From contig CAWHBM010000001.1 of the NCBI GenBank assembly GCA_963827725.1, positions 1,426,001-1,490,000 of the forward strand: a DNA stretch of 64,000 nucleotides, written 5' to 3'. The DNA is from VAXT01 sp963827725 (GTDB lineage: Bacteria > Actinomycetota > Thermoleophilia > Gaiellales > Gaiellaceae). Of this stretch, positions 41,410 to 49,828 are shown in pieces; position 1 is the stretch's first letter; every line of letters starts with the position of its first letter. Below the pieces are notes generated by a model, which saw only the letters and a list, made by a program, of their open reading frames with translations, ran no database searches and was not told the origin of the DNA. The position numbers were made by a program, and so were the translations under genes.

Positions 41410-42183
41410 ATGAGACTCCCCGGATCCCCAACCCTCGGCACACTCCCGCCTCGGGCGGACACTTTGCGACGCTCGTTCGTCGAGCTCCTCGGCACGTTCG
41501 CGCTCGTGTTTGTGGGCGTCGGGACGATCATGGCGGTCGGCCCGCAGGCCGATGCGGGCACGCTCGAGGTCGCCTTGGCCTTCGGGCTCGTGATCGCGGT
41601 CATGGTCTCGGCAGTCGGCCACATCTCAGGGGGCCACTTCAACCCGGCGGTGACGTTCGGGTTCATGCTGACGCGACGGATTGCAGTGCTTCTCGGCGTC
41701 GTCTACTTGGTTGCGCAGTTCGCTGGAGGCGTCCTGGCAGCACTCCTGCTGCGCTGGATCTTCCCCGCCGCAGTCCGAGACGCGACGAACCTCGGCACTC
41801 CCGCGGTCCACACGATCGACATTGGTCCCGCGCTGGTTGTCGAGGCGCTTCTCACCTTCTTCATCGTCTGGGTCATCTTTGCGACGACTGCCGATCCGCG
41901 CAGCACCTACAGCTCAATCGCCGGCCTTGCGATCGGCCTCGCGGTCGTCTTCGGCATGCTGGTGGCCTATTCCCTGACGGGTGGCTCGCTCAATCCGGCG
42001 CGCGCGTTCGGCCCCCAGCTCATCTCGTCGACCTGGACCGATGCGTGGATCTACTACGTGGGCCCGCTGGCCGGAGGAGCGATCGCAGCGCTGCTCTACG
42101 ACGAGCTCTACCTGCGGCCGCTTGGTCCGCCTTCCGTAGGCCCGCCCGAAACCGGCGTTGAAGAGCCTGGCATCCGGGCCTAG
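41410..42183 (+). CDS. aquaporin (MIP family channel)
   Basis: 257 residues, six membrane helices and the two half-helix signatures GHISGGHFNPAVTFG and GGSLNPARAFGPQ. SGGHFNPAVT and the short loops favour a water-selective AqpZ type over a glycerol facilitator, but the selectivity filter cannot be assigned safely by eye. The N-terminal 20 residues are cytoplasmic. It lies upstream of tRNA-Glu and downstream of a tandem repeat that may regulate it. Confidence 0.93.
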   Translation: MRLPGSPTLGTLPPRADTLRRSFVELLGTFALVFVGVGTIMAVGPQADAGTLEVALAFGLVIAVMVSAVGHISGGHFNPAVTFGFMLTRRIAVLLGVVYLVAQFAGGVLAALLLRWIFPAAVRDATNLGTPAVHTIDIGPALVVEALLTFFIVWVIFATTADPRSTYSSIAGLAIGLAVVFGMLVAYSLTGGSLNPARAFGPQLISSTWTDAWIYYVGPLAGGAIAALLYDELYLRPLGPPSVGPPETGVEEPGIRA

Positions 42184-42211
42184 CTCCCGCGAGACCGACG
42201 CGTTCGCCCGC

Positions 42212-42217
42212 TAAACT
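42212..42217 (+). promoter_or_regulatory. -10 element (TAAACT) of tRNA-Glu
   Basis: TAAACT, eleven bases before the tRNA 5' end, in the gap after the aquaporin gene. Confidence 0.45.
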
Positions 42218-42228
42218 TGTCCCTGCCG

Positions 42229-42301
42229 GGCGCATTCGTCTAGTGGCCTAGGACACCGCCCTCTCACGGCGGCGGCACGGGTTCGAATCCCGTATGCGCC
42301 T
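42229..42301 (+). tRNA. tRNA-Glu (anticodon CTC)
   Basis: Acceptor stem GGCGCAT/ATGCGCC, anticodon stem CCGCC/GGCGG around loop CTCTCAC (anticodon CTC), T loop GGTTCGAATCC. Discriminator T at 42301; CCA not encoded. Confidence 0.92.
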
Positions 42302-42356
42302 TTAGTGCTTCCGTGTCGTACTCGGTAGACGCCACGCGAGCTCGACTAACGAGAGC

Positions 42357-42902
42357 TCAGACGACTTCGCGGTCGGTCAGGGCCACGCACTCCCCGCCGA
42401 CCTCGCAGCTCGAAGCGTCGAGGTCGTCGATCAGCCAGCCGCCGTCCTTGTCCACGAGGTGGATGACCAGCGAGATCACGACGTTGCAATCGACGCGGCT
42501 CAGGCAGCGAAGCGCCCCCGGGAGGATTGGTTGCGCCGTCGCCGTTCCGGCCTTGGGGGAGACTCTCGTCCAGGCGAAGCGCATCGTGTCGTTGTCGAAG
42601 CCGCCCGGCACGTTGACGAGCTTCAGATACGGGTGGTTTCCCCTGCCGGTGGCGCAGTTCTTCCCGTGCGTGAGCTCCCCCGGGGTACGAGCCTCCCAAA
42701 AGCGGTTCTGCTCCTCGATGAACGACTCCGTGAAGTAGAGACAGGCGACCCTCTCGTCGCCGACGAACTCGGCCTGCCAGGCGCTCCGAATCACGTCCTG
42801 GACTGCGGCCCTGTCGGCCGCGGCGTCGTACGGCGTTGACGATCCACCGCATCCCGACAGCATGAGCGCGAGTAGAAGAGCGACCCACGGGACGGGCTTC
42901 AT
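42357..42902 (-). CDS. putative lipoprotein, function unknown
   Basis: 181 residues with a lipoprotein signal peptide: KPVPWVALLLALMLSGCGG places the lipidated Cys at residue 18. The mature part resembles small NTF2-like or mycobacterial lipoprotein-type domains (AVQDVIRSAWQAEFVGDERVACLYFTESFIEE) with several cysteines that could pair. Substrate or role unknown. TAGGGT lies six bases before the ATG. Confidence 0.7.
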   Translation of the reverse strand: MKPVPWVALLLALMLSGCGGSSTPYDAAADRAAVQDVIRSAWQAEFVGDERVACLYFTESFIEEQNRFWEARTPGELTHGKNCATGRGNHPYLKLVNVPGGFDNDTMRFAWTRVSPKAGTATAQPILPGALRCLSRVDCNVVISLVIHLVDKDGGWLIDDLDASSCEVGGECVALTDREVV

Positions 42903-42908
42903 GCCCCC

Positions 42909-42914
42909 ACCCTA
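42909..42914 (-). promoter_or_regulatory. -10 element (TAGGGT) of the lipoprotein gene
   Basis: TAGGGT, six bases before the ATG at 42902; predicted leaderless start. Confidence 0.5.
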
Positions 42915-42936
42915 GCTTCGAGTAGTGCTCTAGCCG

Positions 42937-43638
42937 CTAGACGGACGCGGCCGGAGGCGGTGGTGTGTCGGCCACCGGCTCCTTCGCCTGCCGCAGCCTG
43001 AAGTAGAGCAGCGTCAGCACGATCGCGATGAACGGTGCGGTCAGCGTGCCGGAGACGATCTGCGAGGCGAAGCTCTGAAGCCAGTCGGCGAGCGGCGAGA
43101 GCAGGAGGTTCAGCACGAAGCTGAACCCGATCAGCAGAAGGATCACGAGCACGATCACGCCGAACACGCCCCAGCCGTTCCCGCGCACGAGCTCCCGGCT
43201 TCGGCTGAACGCTTCGCCCGCGCTCTTTCGCTCGAGGACGACGACCGGGATGATCACGGCCCACCACGTCATCAGAACGAGGCCCGGAACGATCAAGAGA
43301 ATCAACCCGAGGACGATCCCCAGACCCGCGAGGATCGCGGCGACCGCGACAGAGCTGAGGTGCTCCCGGGCCTGCGAGAACGTCTGCCCGAGCGAAAGGT
43401 CGGCCTTGCCGTCGCTCACGTCGTCGACGGCCTTGACGAGCGCGGCCTGGAGCCAGAAGAGCGCGACGATCGAGACGATCGCGCCGATGATGGCACCGAC
43501 CCAGGTGAGCAGCAGCGTCAGGAGCGTGGCGATGAGCGCGACTGCCACGTAGACGAGAAACGAGAACGTGATCAGGTGACGCCAGTGCGCCTTGTACAAC
43601 CTCCAGGCCTCGCCGATGACTCCGCTCGTCGCTTTCAC
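42937..43638 (-). CDS. multi-pass membrane protein (GDPD-membrane-domain-like)
   Basis: 233 residues, five or six membrane helices, start GTG 43638 (MKATSGVIGEAWRLYKAHWRHL). The pattern of an amphipathic start, paired helices, a charged SRSRELVRGNGWGVFG loop and a Pro-rich tail resembles the membrane domain found with glycerophosphodiester phosphodiesterases and related YciC-like proteins. No catalytic part is present. Function unknown. A TAGGGT element lies nine bases upstream, overlapping the stop codon of the peptidase gene. Confidence 0.65.
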   Translation of the reverse strand: MKATSGVIGEAWRLYKAHWRHLITFSFLVYVAVALIATLLTLLLTWVGAIIGAIVSIVALFWLQAALVKAVDDVSDGKADLSLGQTFSQAREHLSSVAVAAILAGLGIVLGLILLIVPGLVLMTWWAVIIPVVVLERKSAGEAFSRSRELVRGNGWGVFGVIVLVILLLIGFSFVLNLLLSPLADWLQSFASQIVSGTLTAPFIAIVLTLLYFRLRQAKEPVADTPPPPAASV

Positions 43639-43647
43639 GTTCGAGAG

Positions 43648-43653
43648 ACCCTA
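43648..43653 (-). promoter_or_regulatory. -10 element (TAGGGT) before the multi-pass membrane protein gene
   Basis: TAGGGT nine bases before GTG 43638; its TAG is the stop codon of the M14 peptidase gene. Confidence 0.4.
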
Positions 43654-45345
43654 TGCCTTGACGAGCGGGACGACCTGGCGAACCGTCCCGGCCCGTTGGT
43701 GACGAGCCTCGATCCCGAGCTCGCCCCCCTCGGGCGCTTCGATCACCCACTCGAGCTTCGCGAGGTCGCCGGTCGAATCGTCTCCGCCCCACCAGAGAGT
43801 GCTCCGCTTGTGCACGCGGCCCGAGAGTTGGCCCACCTCTTCCTTGCGCTCGCCGGCGACGAGCTTCGCTCCCTCGGGAAGCGTCAGCTCCACCTCGACC
43901 GGGCGCACAGCCTTCCGTTCGAGCGCCTTCTCGGTCACCTGCGTCGGCAGCCACCCGGTGTTCTGGACGACCAGCCGCACCTTGTAGGCGGCCTCCCCCA
44001 CGGGCTCGACCTCGAGTGAGGCGATCTCCAGGCGCGGCGAGATCAGCAGGTGCCAGAGCGCGAGATCGGAGTGCGGCGCGATCTCGCGCTCGAGGAACTG
44101 CGGGGGGACATTTCCCCAGCAGTACATGACGTCCCACCCGCCGAGCTCGACCTGGCCGAGCTGCGGATGCTCGAAGGGATACCAGTCGACGTAGCCCTTG
44201 CCGTCCAGCTTCTCGTCGTTCCAGCGCAGAAGCTTCAGGTCGTCCTCGGGCGGATGGTCCTTCATCCACTCGATGTAGCCGTAGTCCTCGATCCCCGCTT
44301 CGCGCTGCGGGCTCCAGAACTCGGTCGTCCACGAGTAGACGCCAACGTGGTCGTAGAACCAATCGGTCGTCGAGCCTCCGATCGACTGCTTCGGCTCGTA
44401 TTTGAAGTCGTGGAAGATCGAGATCGCTGGATAGCCCGTGCGCTTCGTCGCCTCGGCCCCGATCAGCTTGTACGCGCGCAGGTCGGGTGTCGGGAAGAAG
44501 TCGTCCTCGTGACTCGCGTACGGCCGGAGGTGGACTCCCGAGAACGTGTGGTACGCGATGTACCCGGTGATGTTCGGTCGCGCGACGATCGCCTCCATGT
44601 GCGCGCGGGTCTCCGGCTCGGAGAGCGGGAACGGGCCGGCACCGGGCTGCTCGCCCTCGGGCTTCCACTCGACCGGGAAGTTGCGGTTCAGGTCGAGGCC
44701 CGCGAGCGGGGGCGCGACCTTGATCTGGACCCCGTCGTAGTTTCGGATCAGGCCCTCCCAGAGCACGCGGTAGAACGTCCCGTCCTCCGGCCCCTCGTCA
44801 GCATCGCGCGGCGTCATCAGGCGCGCGTCTTCGGGATGCGCCTTCCAAGCGCCGTTCGAGTCCTCGAGGCGCATCATCAGGATCCTCCCGTCACCGTCAA
44901 TGTCCTCTTCGTGGAGCCCGTCCTGCTCGTCCAACCGCGGGTAGGGACGGACGCTCGAGCGGACGAACTGCGGCTTGTCGGCAAGCGCGAGCTCGGCGCC
45001 GTCGGGGTTCAGCCGCGGGATCACGTAGAAGGTGCGCGAGTCGAGACAGCGGGTCACCTTGGGGTCGCTGCCATACCCGCGAAGGAGCTTGTCGATCAGA
45101 TGGAGCGCCGCGGTGCAGCCCGTCACCTCGAGCGCATGGATGTTCGCCTCGATCAGGAAAGCCGGCTTGTCGACGTCGGCACCCGTCTCGAAGTTCGTGA
45201 TCGTCGCGAGCCAGACGTCGCGATCCTCGAAAGAACGGCCGATCGACTCGACGCGGTAGAGGTCCGGGCGCTCCTCGGCCCAGCCCTGAAGGATTTTTGT
45301 CAGCTCGTCGTACCGGTAGAACCGGTCGAAGGCGACGTCAGGCAC
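43651..45345 (-). CDS. M14 family zinc carboxypeptidase
   Basis: 564 residues, start GTG 45345, which overlaps the last base of the upstream peptidase stop codon. Zinc ligands His70/Glu73 lie in EANIHALEVTG and the third His in YIAYHTFSG; the general-base Glu is in WTTEFWSP. PRLNPDGAELAL and GLDLNRNFPVEW are further M14 hallmarks. A C-terminal beta-rich domain (about 450-564, KVRLVVQNTGWLPTQVTEKAL) follows. No signal peptide is visible, so it is probably cytosolic. It is cotranscribed with another metallopeptidase, suggesting a peptide-scavenging pair. Confidence 0.9.
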   Translation of the reverse strand: MPDVAFDRFYRYDELTKILQGWAEERPDLYRVESIGRSFEDRDVWLATITNFETGADVDKPAFLIEANIHALEVTGCTAALHLIDKLLRGYGSDPKVTRCLDSRTFYVIPRLNPDGAELALADKPQFVRSSVRPYPRLDEQDGLHEEDIDGDGRILMMRLEDSNGAWKAHPEDARLMTPRDADEGPEDGTFYRVLWEGLIRNYDGVQIKVAPPLAGLDLNRNFPVEWKPEGEQPGAGPFPLSEPETRAHMEAIVARPNITGYIAYHTFSGVHLRPYASHEDDFFPTPDLRAYKLIGAEATKRTGYPAISIFHDFKYEPKQSIGGSTTDWFYDHVGVYSWTTEFWSPQREAGIEDYGYIEWMKDHPPEDDLKLLRWNDEKLDGKGYVDWYPFEHPQLGQVELGGWDVMYCWGNVPPQFLEREIAPHSDLALWHLLISPRLEIASLEVEPVGEAAYKVRLVVQNTGWLPTQVTEKALERKAVRPVEVELTLPEGAKLVAGERKEEVGQLSGRVHKRSTLWWGGDDSTGDLAKLEWVIEAPEGGELGIEARHQRAGTVRQVVPLVKA

Positions 45346-46853
45346 TAACGAAGCTCGGAGACGAGCGGCCCGGTGTCGAGCGGGTCGAAGCCGATGCGGG
45401 CTGCGATCTCTTCGCTCGAGGGTCGCGTCCCCTCGGTGAAGAGGGCACGCAGTCGATCGCCGGTTTCCGGCGAGCGCCACCAGTCCTCCCCGACCTCCTT
45501 AGACAGATGCTCGCGAAGCTGGGCGGAGCGGATCCAGGCGCGCAGGTAGTCGGCCGAGTAGAAGCCCGCGTCCATGTCGGCGAGGTACCCGTCGCTGCGA
45601 TAGCGGACTCCGGTCGCGTCACCGAGGCGTTCGGCGTAGCCGGCCGGCGTCCCGCCGTCCTCGCTGAAGCGACCCCAGAACTCGAGCTCGAATACCAGCT
45701 TCGCCGCATAGCGCCGATAGAGGAGAGCCTCCAGGAACGTCGTCGCTTGTGCGTTCGTCGTCGCCTCTTCGTCGGACAGGTCGAAGTGCTCGGAGTGCCA
45801 ACCCGGCTCGCGTGAGATCGCTTCGAGGATGAACGAGTAGATCTCGGTCAGCGCGTGGTCGCGCGAGAGGTTGCGGAACGTGTACGGAAGCTCGGGGTCA
45901 CATCCCGCGTAGTGGAGGGCGTGCCCGGCCTCGTGCAGGAACGCCTGGTAGTCGTGGAGCCCGCCCTGGGCTCTCGTGATCAAGTGGACGACGTTCGGCG
46001 CATCCGAAGCGATCACGCAGGCGCGCGGAGACTTCTGCGGCCGGTCGTCGAGGTCGAGGTGGATGCTCTTCTCGTTCGCGAGGTCGAAGCCGAGCTTCGA
46101 GAGCGTGTCCATGCAGACCTCGACCGAGCGCTCCTTCGTGTACGTCTCCTCGAGCGGAGAGAGCCGGCGCAGATAGGACATGTGGTACGAGGCCGGAATC
46201 GGATCGCGCTCGGGTCCCAGCAAGCGCTCGAACCAGTGGTCTCGGAGCTTTCCGAAAGCTCCGGCGCTTTCGTCGCTCGCCACGCGAAGGCGCTCAGCGA
46301 GCGCACGGATCGAGATGCCCTTCTCCTCCTCGTTCCGCGCGACCGGGTCGACCATTCCCGAAAGCTCAGCCGCGAGCTCGTTCTCGTCGCGCATCAGCTC
46401 GCGCCGGCCCTCGTTGAAGCCGGCGGAGGCTTCGCCGTTCAGGTCGCCGAGCTCCTCGCGGTCGCGGTACTCCGGCAGGACGGCGAGCTTGGCCTGCGCT
46501 GTCCGGAGTGGCATCTCCTCGCCCCTGAACGTGATCCGCTCGGCGAGGATCGCGTTCTCCAGCTGATCCTGCCGCTCGGAGAGCTCCTGGTCGGCGACGC
46601 CCGCCTCGCACTCCTTGCGCAGCCGGTAGAGACGCTCGCGCTCGTCGCCGTCCTCTGCCTTCTCCTCGGCGGAGCGAAGCTCATCGAGCTGCTCTCGGCT
46701 GAAGAGGTCAGCGAACGCGGCGACGATCGCCGCCCGCTCGGAGATCTCCTTCTCCCCCACGCGCACGGCGCGAACTTCTTCCGCACGCTCGAAGAGATAG
46801 GTGCGGAGGCGCTCTTCGTACTCGGCTGGGCTGCGGACTGTTGCGACGGGCAT
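45345..46853 (-). CDS. gluzincin metallopeptidase, M3-like
   Basis: 502 residues with the zinc motif HEAGH at 307-311 and the third ligand Glu337 in ALTEIYSF. The helical N-terminal half (about 1-200) and the C-terminal layout (TTFLEALLYRRYAAKLVFELEFW, YLRAWIRSAQLREHL) fit oligopeptidases of the M3 clan, although overall similarity seems distant; M2-like is an alternative. No signal peptide, so cytosolic. TAGGTT lies six bases before the ATG. The M14 peptidase is translated immediately downstream. Confidence 0.8.
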   Translation of the reverse strand: MPVATVRSPAEYEERLRTYLFERAEEVRAVRVGEKEISERAAIVAAFADLFSREQLDELRSAEEKAEDGDERERLYRLRKECEAGVADQELSERQDQLENAILAERITFRGEEMPLRTAQAKLAVLPEYRDREELGDLNGEASAGFNEGRRELMRDENELAAELSGMVDPVARNEEEKGISIRALAERLRVASDESAGAFGKLRDHWFERLLGPERDPIPASYHMSYLRRLSPLEETYTKERSVEVCMDTLSKLGFDLANEKSIHLDLDDRPQKSPRACVIASDAPNVVHLITRAQGGLHDYQAFLHEAGHALHYAGCDPELPYTFRNLSRDHALTEIYSFILEAISREPGWHSEHFDLSDEEATTNAQATTFLEALLYRRYAAKLVFELEFWGRFSEDGGTPAGYAERLGDATGVRYRSDGYLADMDAGFYSADYLRAWIRSAQLREHLSKEVGEDWWRSPETGDRLRALFTEGTRPSSEEIAARIGFDPLDTGPLVSELR

Positions 46854-46859
46854 CGCGAA

Positions 46860-46865
46860 AACCTA
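46860..46865 (-). promoter_or_regulatory. -10 element (TAGGTT) of the peptidase operon
   Basis: TAGGTT, six bases before the ATG at 46853; predicted leaderless start. Confidence 0.5.
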
Positions 46866-46900
46866 CACGCCCGCGCCGGATATTGCAGCGGATATCGAAC

Positions 46901-47281
46901 TCAGGGCCGTGCCGGCTCCTGCGCGAGGAGGCGTTGCACCGTGCCCGTGAGGTCATCGAGCTCGAACGGCTTGCGGATGAACGCGTGCACGCCCTCGGGA
47001 CGACCGGGATCGGCCTCGCACGTGCCGCTCAGCAGGCAAATCGCGGCCTCGGGGCGCACCGTTCGAATGTACGGAAGCAGCTGGAGCCCACGCTCGTCGC
47101 CGACGTGCAGGTCGAGCAGGACGATGTCGATCGGGTCGCTGTCGAGAAGCTCTCTCGCGCGCGCAAGCGTGTCGGCTTCGAGCACCTGATGGTGCTCGAG
47201 CTCGAGGTTGACGCGACAGAGCAGGCGGAGCGACGGATCGTCCTCCACGATCAGCACCGTAGCGCCCGCAGCGCCCCCCAT
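46901..47281 (-). CDS. stand-alone response regulator receiver protein
   Basis: 126 residues of a single REC domain: acidic pocket in VLIVEDD (Glu13-Asp15), phospho-acceptor Asp57 in IVLLDLHVGDERG, switch Ser85 and Lys104 in IRKPF. No output domain. I choose ATG 47281 for its AGAGG ribosome site; in-frame starts at 47305 and 47344 would add 8 or 21 residues. Single-domain regulators usually act by protein contact; no histidine kinase is in the window, so the partner is elsewhere. Confidence 0.85.
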   Translation of the reverse strand: MGGAAGATVLIVEDDPSLRLLCRVNLELEHHQVLEADTLARARELLDSDPIDIVLLDLHVGDERGLQLLPYIRTVRPEAAICLLSGTCEADPGRPEGVHAFIRKPFELDDLTGTVQRLLAQEPARP

Positions 47282-47443
47282 GGGCCCCTCTGAATTCAAG
47301 TCCATTCCCGCATTCGTCTCGACGGTTAGACGGCGTTTGCACACCGAATCTTGCTGTCAGCCCGGAACAAAAAACGCTCTTTGCGGGGATTTCTTGTTTT
47401 CGGGCGTACCTCAGACGAGGGATCGGTCGTTTCGTGGTTCGAA

Positions 47444-47605
47444 GTGGTAAATCCGACCGAGCCATCCGAGCGGCTCGAGGCAGTTCTCAGGGCAGGCCTC
47501 AGAGCAGACCCGACACCTCGCTTTCGCCGGGAAGCCTGGCGGGCGTTTCAACTCGCCCTCGACCCGTTCGCCGCGCCTAAGCCGCTGCCATCCGCGCGCG
47601 CCTGA
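47444..47605 (+). CDS. possible 53-residue protein convergent with gltX
   Basis: From GTG 47444 the frame reads VNPTEPSERLEAVLRAGLRA then PTPRFRREAWRAF and continues to 47605, overlapping the end of gltX by 29 bases. Composition is protein-like and helical, but there is no clear ribosome site and no family match. The 163 bases upstream are unusually A/T-rich (GAACAAAAAACG) and could carry promoters. Listed as a weak candidate. Confidence 0.28.
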   Translation: MVNPTEPSERLEAVLRAGLRADPTPRFRREAWRAFQLALDPFAAPKPLPSARA

Positions 47606-48836
47606 TCCGGTCCAGCGCCGGCTCGCGGCCGAGAAGCTCGATGCTCTCGAAGAGACCCGGTGAGACCTTCGATCCGGTGACCGCGACGCGGATCGGCTGA
47701 AACGCCTCGCGCGGCTTGAGCTCGAGTTGCTCGGCGACTGCCCGGAGCGCCCGCTCGATCGCCTCGGCCGTGAACGGCTCGGCCGCCTCGACCGCCCGCT
47801 CGGCCTCGGACAACACGTCTTCGTCGAGGAGAGCTGGATCGGGCTCGACATCCTGGAACAGGAAGCCGGCGAAGTTCGGGTACTCGCCGAGGACGGCGAT
47901 CTTCTCCTGGACGAGCGGGACCGACCGGCGCACGATTCCCTCCTCCCAGTCGTACCCCTGCTCGCGTAGATAGGTCACGAGCCGTTCGGCGTACTCGTCT
48001 GGTGGGAGCGCCCGGAGATACATGCCATTCAGCCACTCGAGCTTCTTGAAGTCGAAGACGGCCGGGCTCGCGCCGACGCGCTCGAGGGTAAACCGCTCGA
48101 CGAGCTCCTCTCCCGACATGACCTCGGTCTTGTCGTCGTAGCTCCAGCCAAGCAGGGCGAGGAAGTTGACGAGGGCCTCGGGGATGTACCCCTGGGCGCG
48201 AAACTCTTCGACCGACGTTGCACCGTGGCGCTTCGAGAGCTTCTTGCCGTCCTCTCCATGGATGTTTGCGAGGTGCGCGTAGAGAGGAAGCGGCGCTCCG
48301 AGCGCTTCGAGTATCCGGATCTGCTTGGGCGTGTTCGAGATGTGGTCGTCGCCCCGGATGACATGCGTGATCCCATCCAGCCAGTCCTCGACCGGCGAGG
48401 CGAAGTTGTAGGTCGGCCTGCCGTCTGCGCGGAGGATGACGAGGTCCTCGACTTTCTCGTTCGGATACTCGATGCGGCCGCGGATCAGGTCGTCCCAGGC
48501 GGTCGTGCCCTCGTCGGGCATCCGCATGCGGATCGCGCCCTCGTCCTCGTAGGCCTTGCCCTCGGCAACCAGGCGCTGCGCCTCGGTGCGGCAGTGCTCC
48601 ATCCTGTCTAGCTGGAAGGTGACCTCCCCGTCCCAGTCGAGGCCGAGCCAGCGCAGCGACGCCTGGATCTGGTCAGTGGCTTCGGCGACCTCGCGGCCCG
48701 TGTCGGTGTTCTCGATCCGCAGCCGGAACTCGCCGCCCTCGTGCCGCGCATACAGCCAGTTGAAGAGCGCGGTGTGAACGCCCCCGATGTGCAGGAAGCC
48801 GGTCGGGCTCGGCGCGAAGCGAACGACGGGGGCCAT
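47577..48836 (-). CDS. gltX: glutamyl-tRNA synthetase
   Basis: 419 residues (short for GltX, usually about 470-490). The class I motifs are FAPSPTGFLHIGGVHTALFNW (HIGH) and KKLSKRHGATSVEEF (KMSKS). The zinc region is reduced and the anticodon domain is compact. It may be non-discriminating for tRNA-Gln, but glnS and gatCAB are outside the window. The ATG at 48836 is 22 bases from the start of divergent nfo. Confidence 0.94.
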   Translation of the reverse strand: MAPVVRFAPSPTGFLHIGGVHTALFNWLYARHEGGEFRLRIENTDTGREVAEATDQIQASLRWLGLDWDGEVTFQLDRMEHCRTEAQRLVAEGKAYEDEGAIRMRMPDEGTTAWDDLIRGRIEYPNEKVEDLVILRADGRPTYNFASPVEDWLDGITHVIRGDDHISNTPKQIRILEALGAPLPLYAHLANIHGEDGKKLSKRHGATSVEEFRAQGYIPEALVNFLALLGWSYDDKTEVMSGEELVERFTLERVGASPAVFDFKKLEWLNGMYLRALPPDEYAERLVTYLREQGYDWEEGIVRRSVPLVQEKIAVLGEYPNFAGFLFQDVEPDPALLDEDVLSEAERAVEAAEPFTAEAIERALRAVAEQLELKPREAFQPIRVAVTGSKVSPGLFESIELLGREPALDRIRRARMAAA

Positions 48837-48845
48837 GGTCGACCG

Positions 48846-48852
48846 TATCGTA
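48846..48852. promoter_or_regulatory. bidirectional -10 element TATCGTA between gltX and nfo
   Basis: TATCGT on the plus strand ends seven bases before GTG 48859 of nfo. TACGAT on the minus strand ends ten bases before the gltX ATG. Both hexamers share the same 7-mer in a 22-base gap. Confidence 0.45.
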
Positions 48853-48858
48853 CGAGTC

Positions 48859-49722
48859 GTGCTGATCGGCGCTCACGTCTCCTCGTCCGGGGGCATTCAC
48901 ACGGCGATCGACCGGGCCGAGTCGATCGGGGCCGAGTCGGTGCAGGTCTTCACGCAGAGCCCGCGGGCCTGGCGGCCGACGAACCATCCGCCGGAGAACT
49001 TCGAGCGCTTCAAGGAGCGGCGAGTGGAAGCCGCGATCGGCGGCGTCCTCTGCCACGCGCTCTACCTCGTCAACCTCGCCAGCCCGAAGGACGACTTCTA
49101 CGAGAAGTCGGTGGCGGCGATGTGCAACACCGTCGACGTCGGGTGCGCAATCGATGCGGACGCCGTCGTCTTCCACATCGGGTCACATCTCGGCGCCGGG
49201 CTGGATGCGGGGCTCGACCGGGTTTGCGAGGCGATGAAGAAGGTGCTCGACCGCTGCTCGGACACCACGTGGCTGCTGATGGAGAACTCGGCGGGGGCCG
49301 GTGCCACGATCGGGCGCTCGGTCGAAGAGCTGGCGATTCTCTACGAGCGGCTGGGCGGGCACCCGAGGCTCGGCGTCTGTCTCGACTCGTGCCATCTGTA
49401 CGTGTCCGGCTGCGACGTGACCGACGAGGCCGCGCTGGATTCGGTGCTCGACGAGCTCGACCGCGAGATCGGGCTCGACCGGCTGCGCGCGCTGCACGTG
49501 AATGACTCGAAGGCGCCACTCGGCTCGAACCTCGACCGCCACGAGAACATCGGGGAGGGCCTGATGGGCGAGCAGCTCGGCGTGTTCCTCGGGCATCCGC
49601 GCCTCCAGGGGCTGCCCGCGGTGCTCGAAGTGGCGGGTCCCGACGGGCACGGCCCGGACGCAAACGAGGTGCAGAAGACGAAGGACCTCCACGCGCGCTG
49701 GGCCGCGAAGGTCAGGTCCTAA
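48859..49722 (+). CDS. nfo: endonuclease IV (AP endonuclease)
   Basis: Base excision repair enzyme cutting abasic sites in DNA. From GTG 48859 the protein begins VLIGAHVSSSGGIHTAIDRA and has the zinc-site blocks FTQSPRAW, CHALYLVNLASP, LLMENSAGAGATIG, GVCLDSCHLYVSG and HVNDSKAPLGSNLDRHENIGEG. The last block reads EVAGPDGHG instead of ETPG, a small deviation. 287 residues, normal. An ATG at 48835 would extend it by eight residues but would overlap the gltX start codon, so I prefer GTG. Confidence 0.94.
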   Translation: MLIGAHVSSSGGIHTAIDRAESIGAESVQVFTQSPRAWRPTNHPPENFERFKERRVEAAIGGVLCHALYLVNLASPKDDFYEKSVAAMCNTVDVGCAIDADAVVFHIGSHLGAGLDAGLDRVCEAMKKVLDRCSDTTWLLMENSAGAGATIGRSVEELAILYERLGGHPRLGVCLDSCHLYVSGCDVTDEAALDSVLDELDREIGLDRLRALHVNDSKAPLGSNLDRHENIGEGLMGEQLGVFLGHPRLQGLPAVLEVAGPDGHGPDANEVQKTKDLHARWAAKVRS

Positions 49723-49755
49723 CCCGACATCCCCGCGGGGTCCGGCCGCGGGCCT

Positions 49756-49822
49756 CCCTCCAGTTTCAGCCTACTCGGAAAATGCGCACACGTCTGTGAC
49801 GCGATCGCGCCGAGTGTGCGCC
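49756..49822. repeat. intergenic repeat copy 2 (similar to 32123-32198)
   Basis: CCTCC, then TTTCAGCCTA (49764-49773) and the following 40 bases align without gaps with the region after the uracil-DNA-glycosylase-like gene. Both copies lie just after a plus-strand DNA repair gene and before a convergent minus-strand gene. On the minus strand TAGGCTGAAA and a GGAGG-like run are conserved. Confidence 0.45.
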
Positions 49823-49828
49823 AACAAC

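Noticed and set aside
48835..48858. ATG start for nfo at 48835.
   Set aside because: It would overlap the gltX start codon on the other strand and place the predicted -10 inside the coding region; GTG 48859 starts at the conserved IGAHVSSSGG region.
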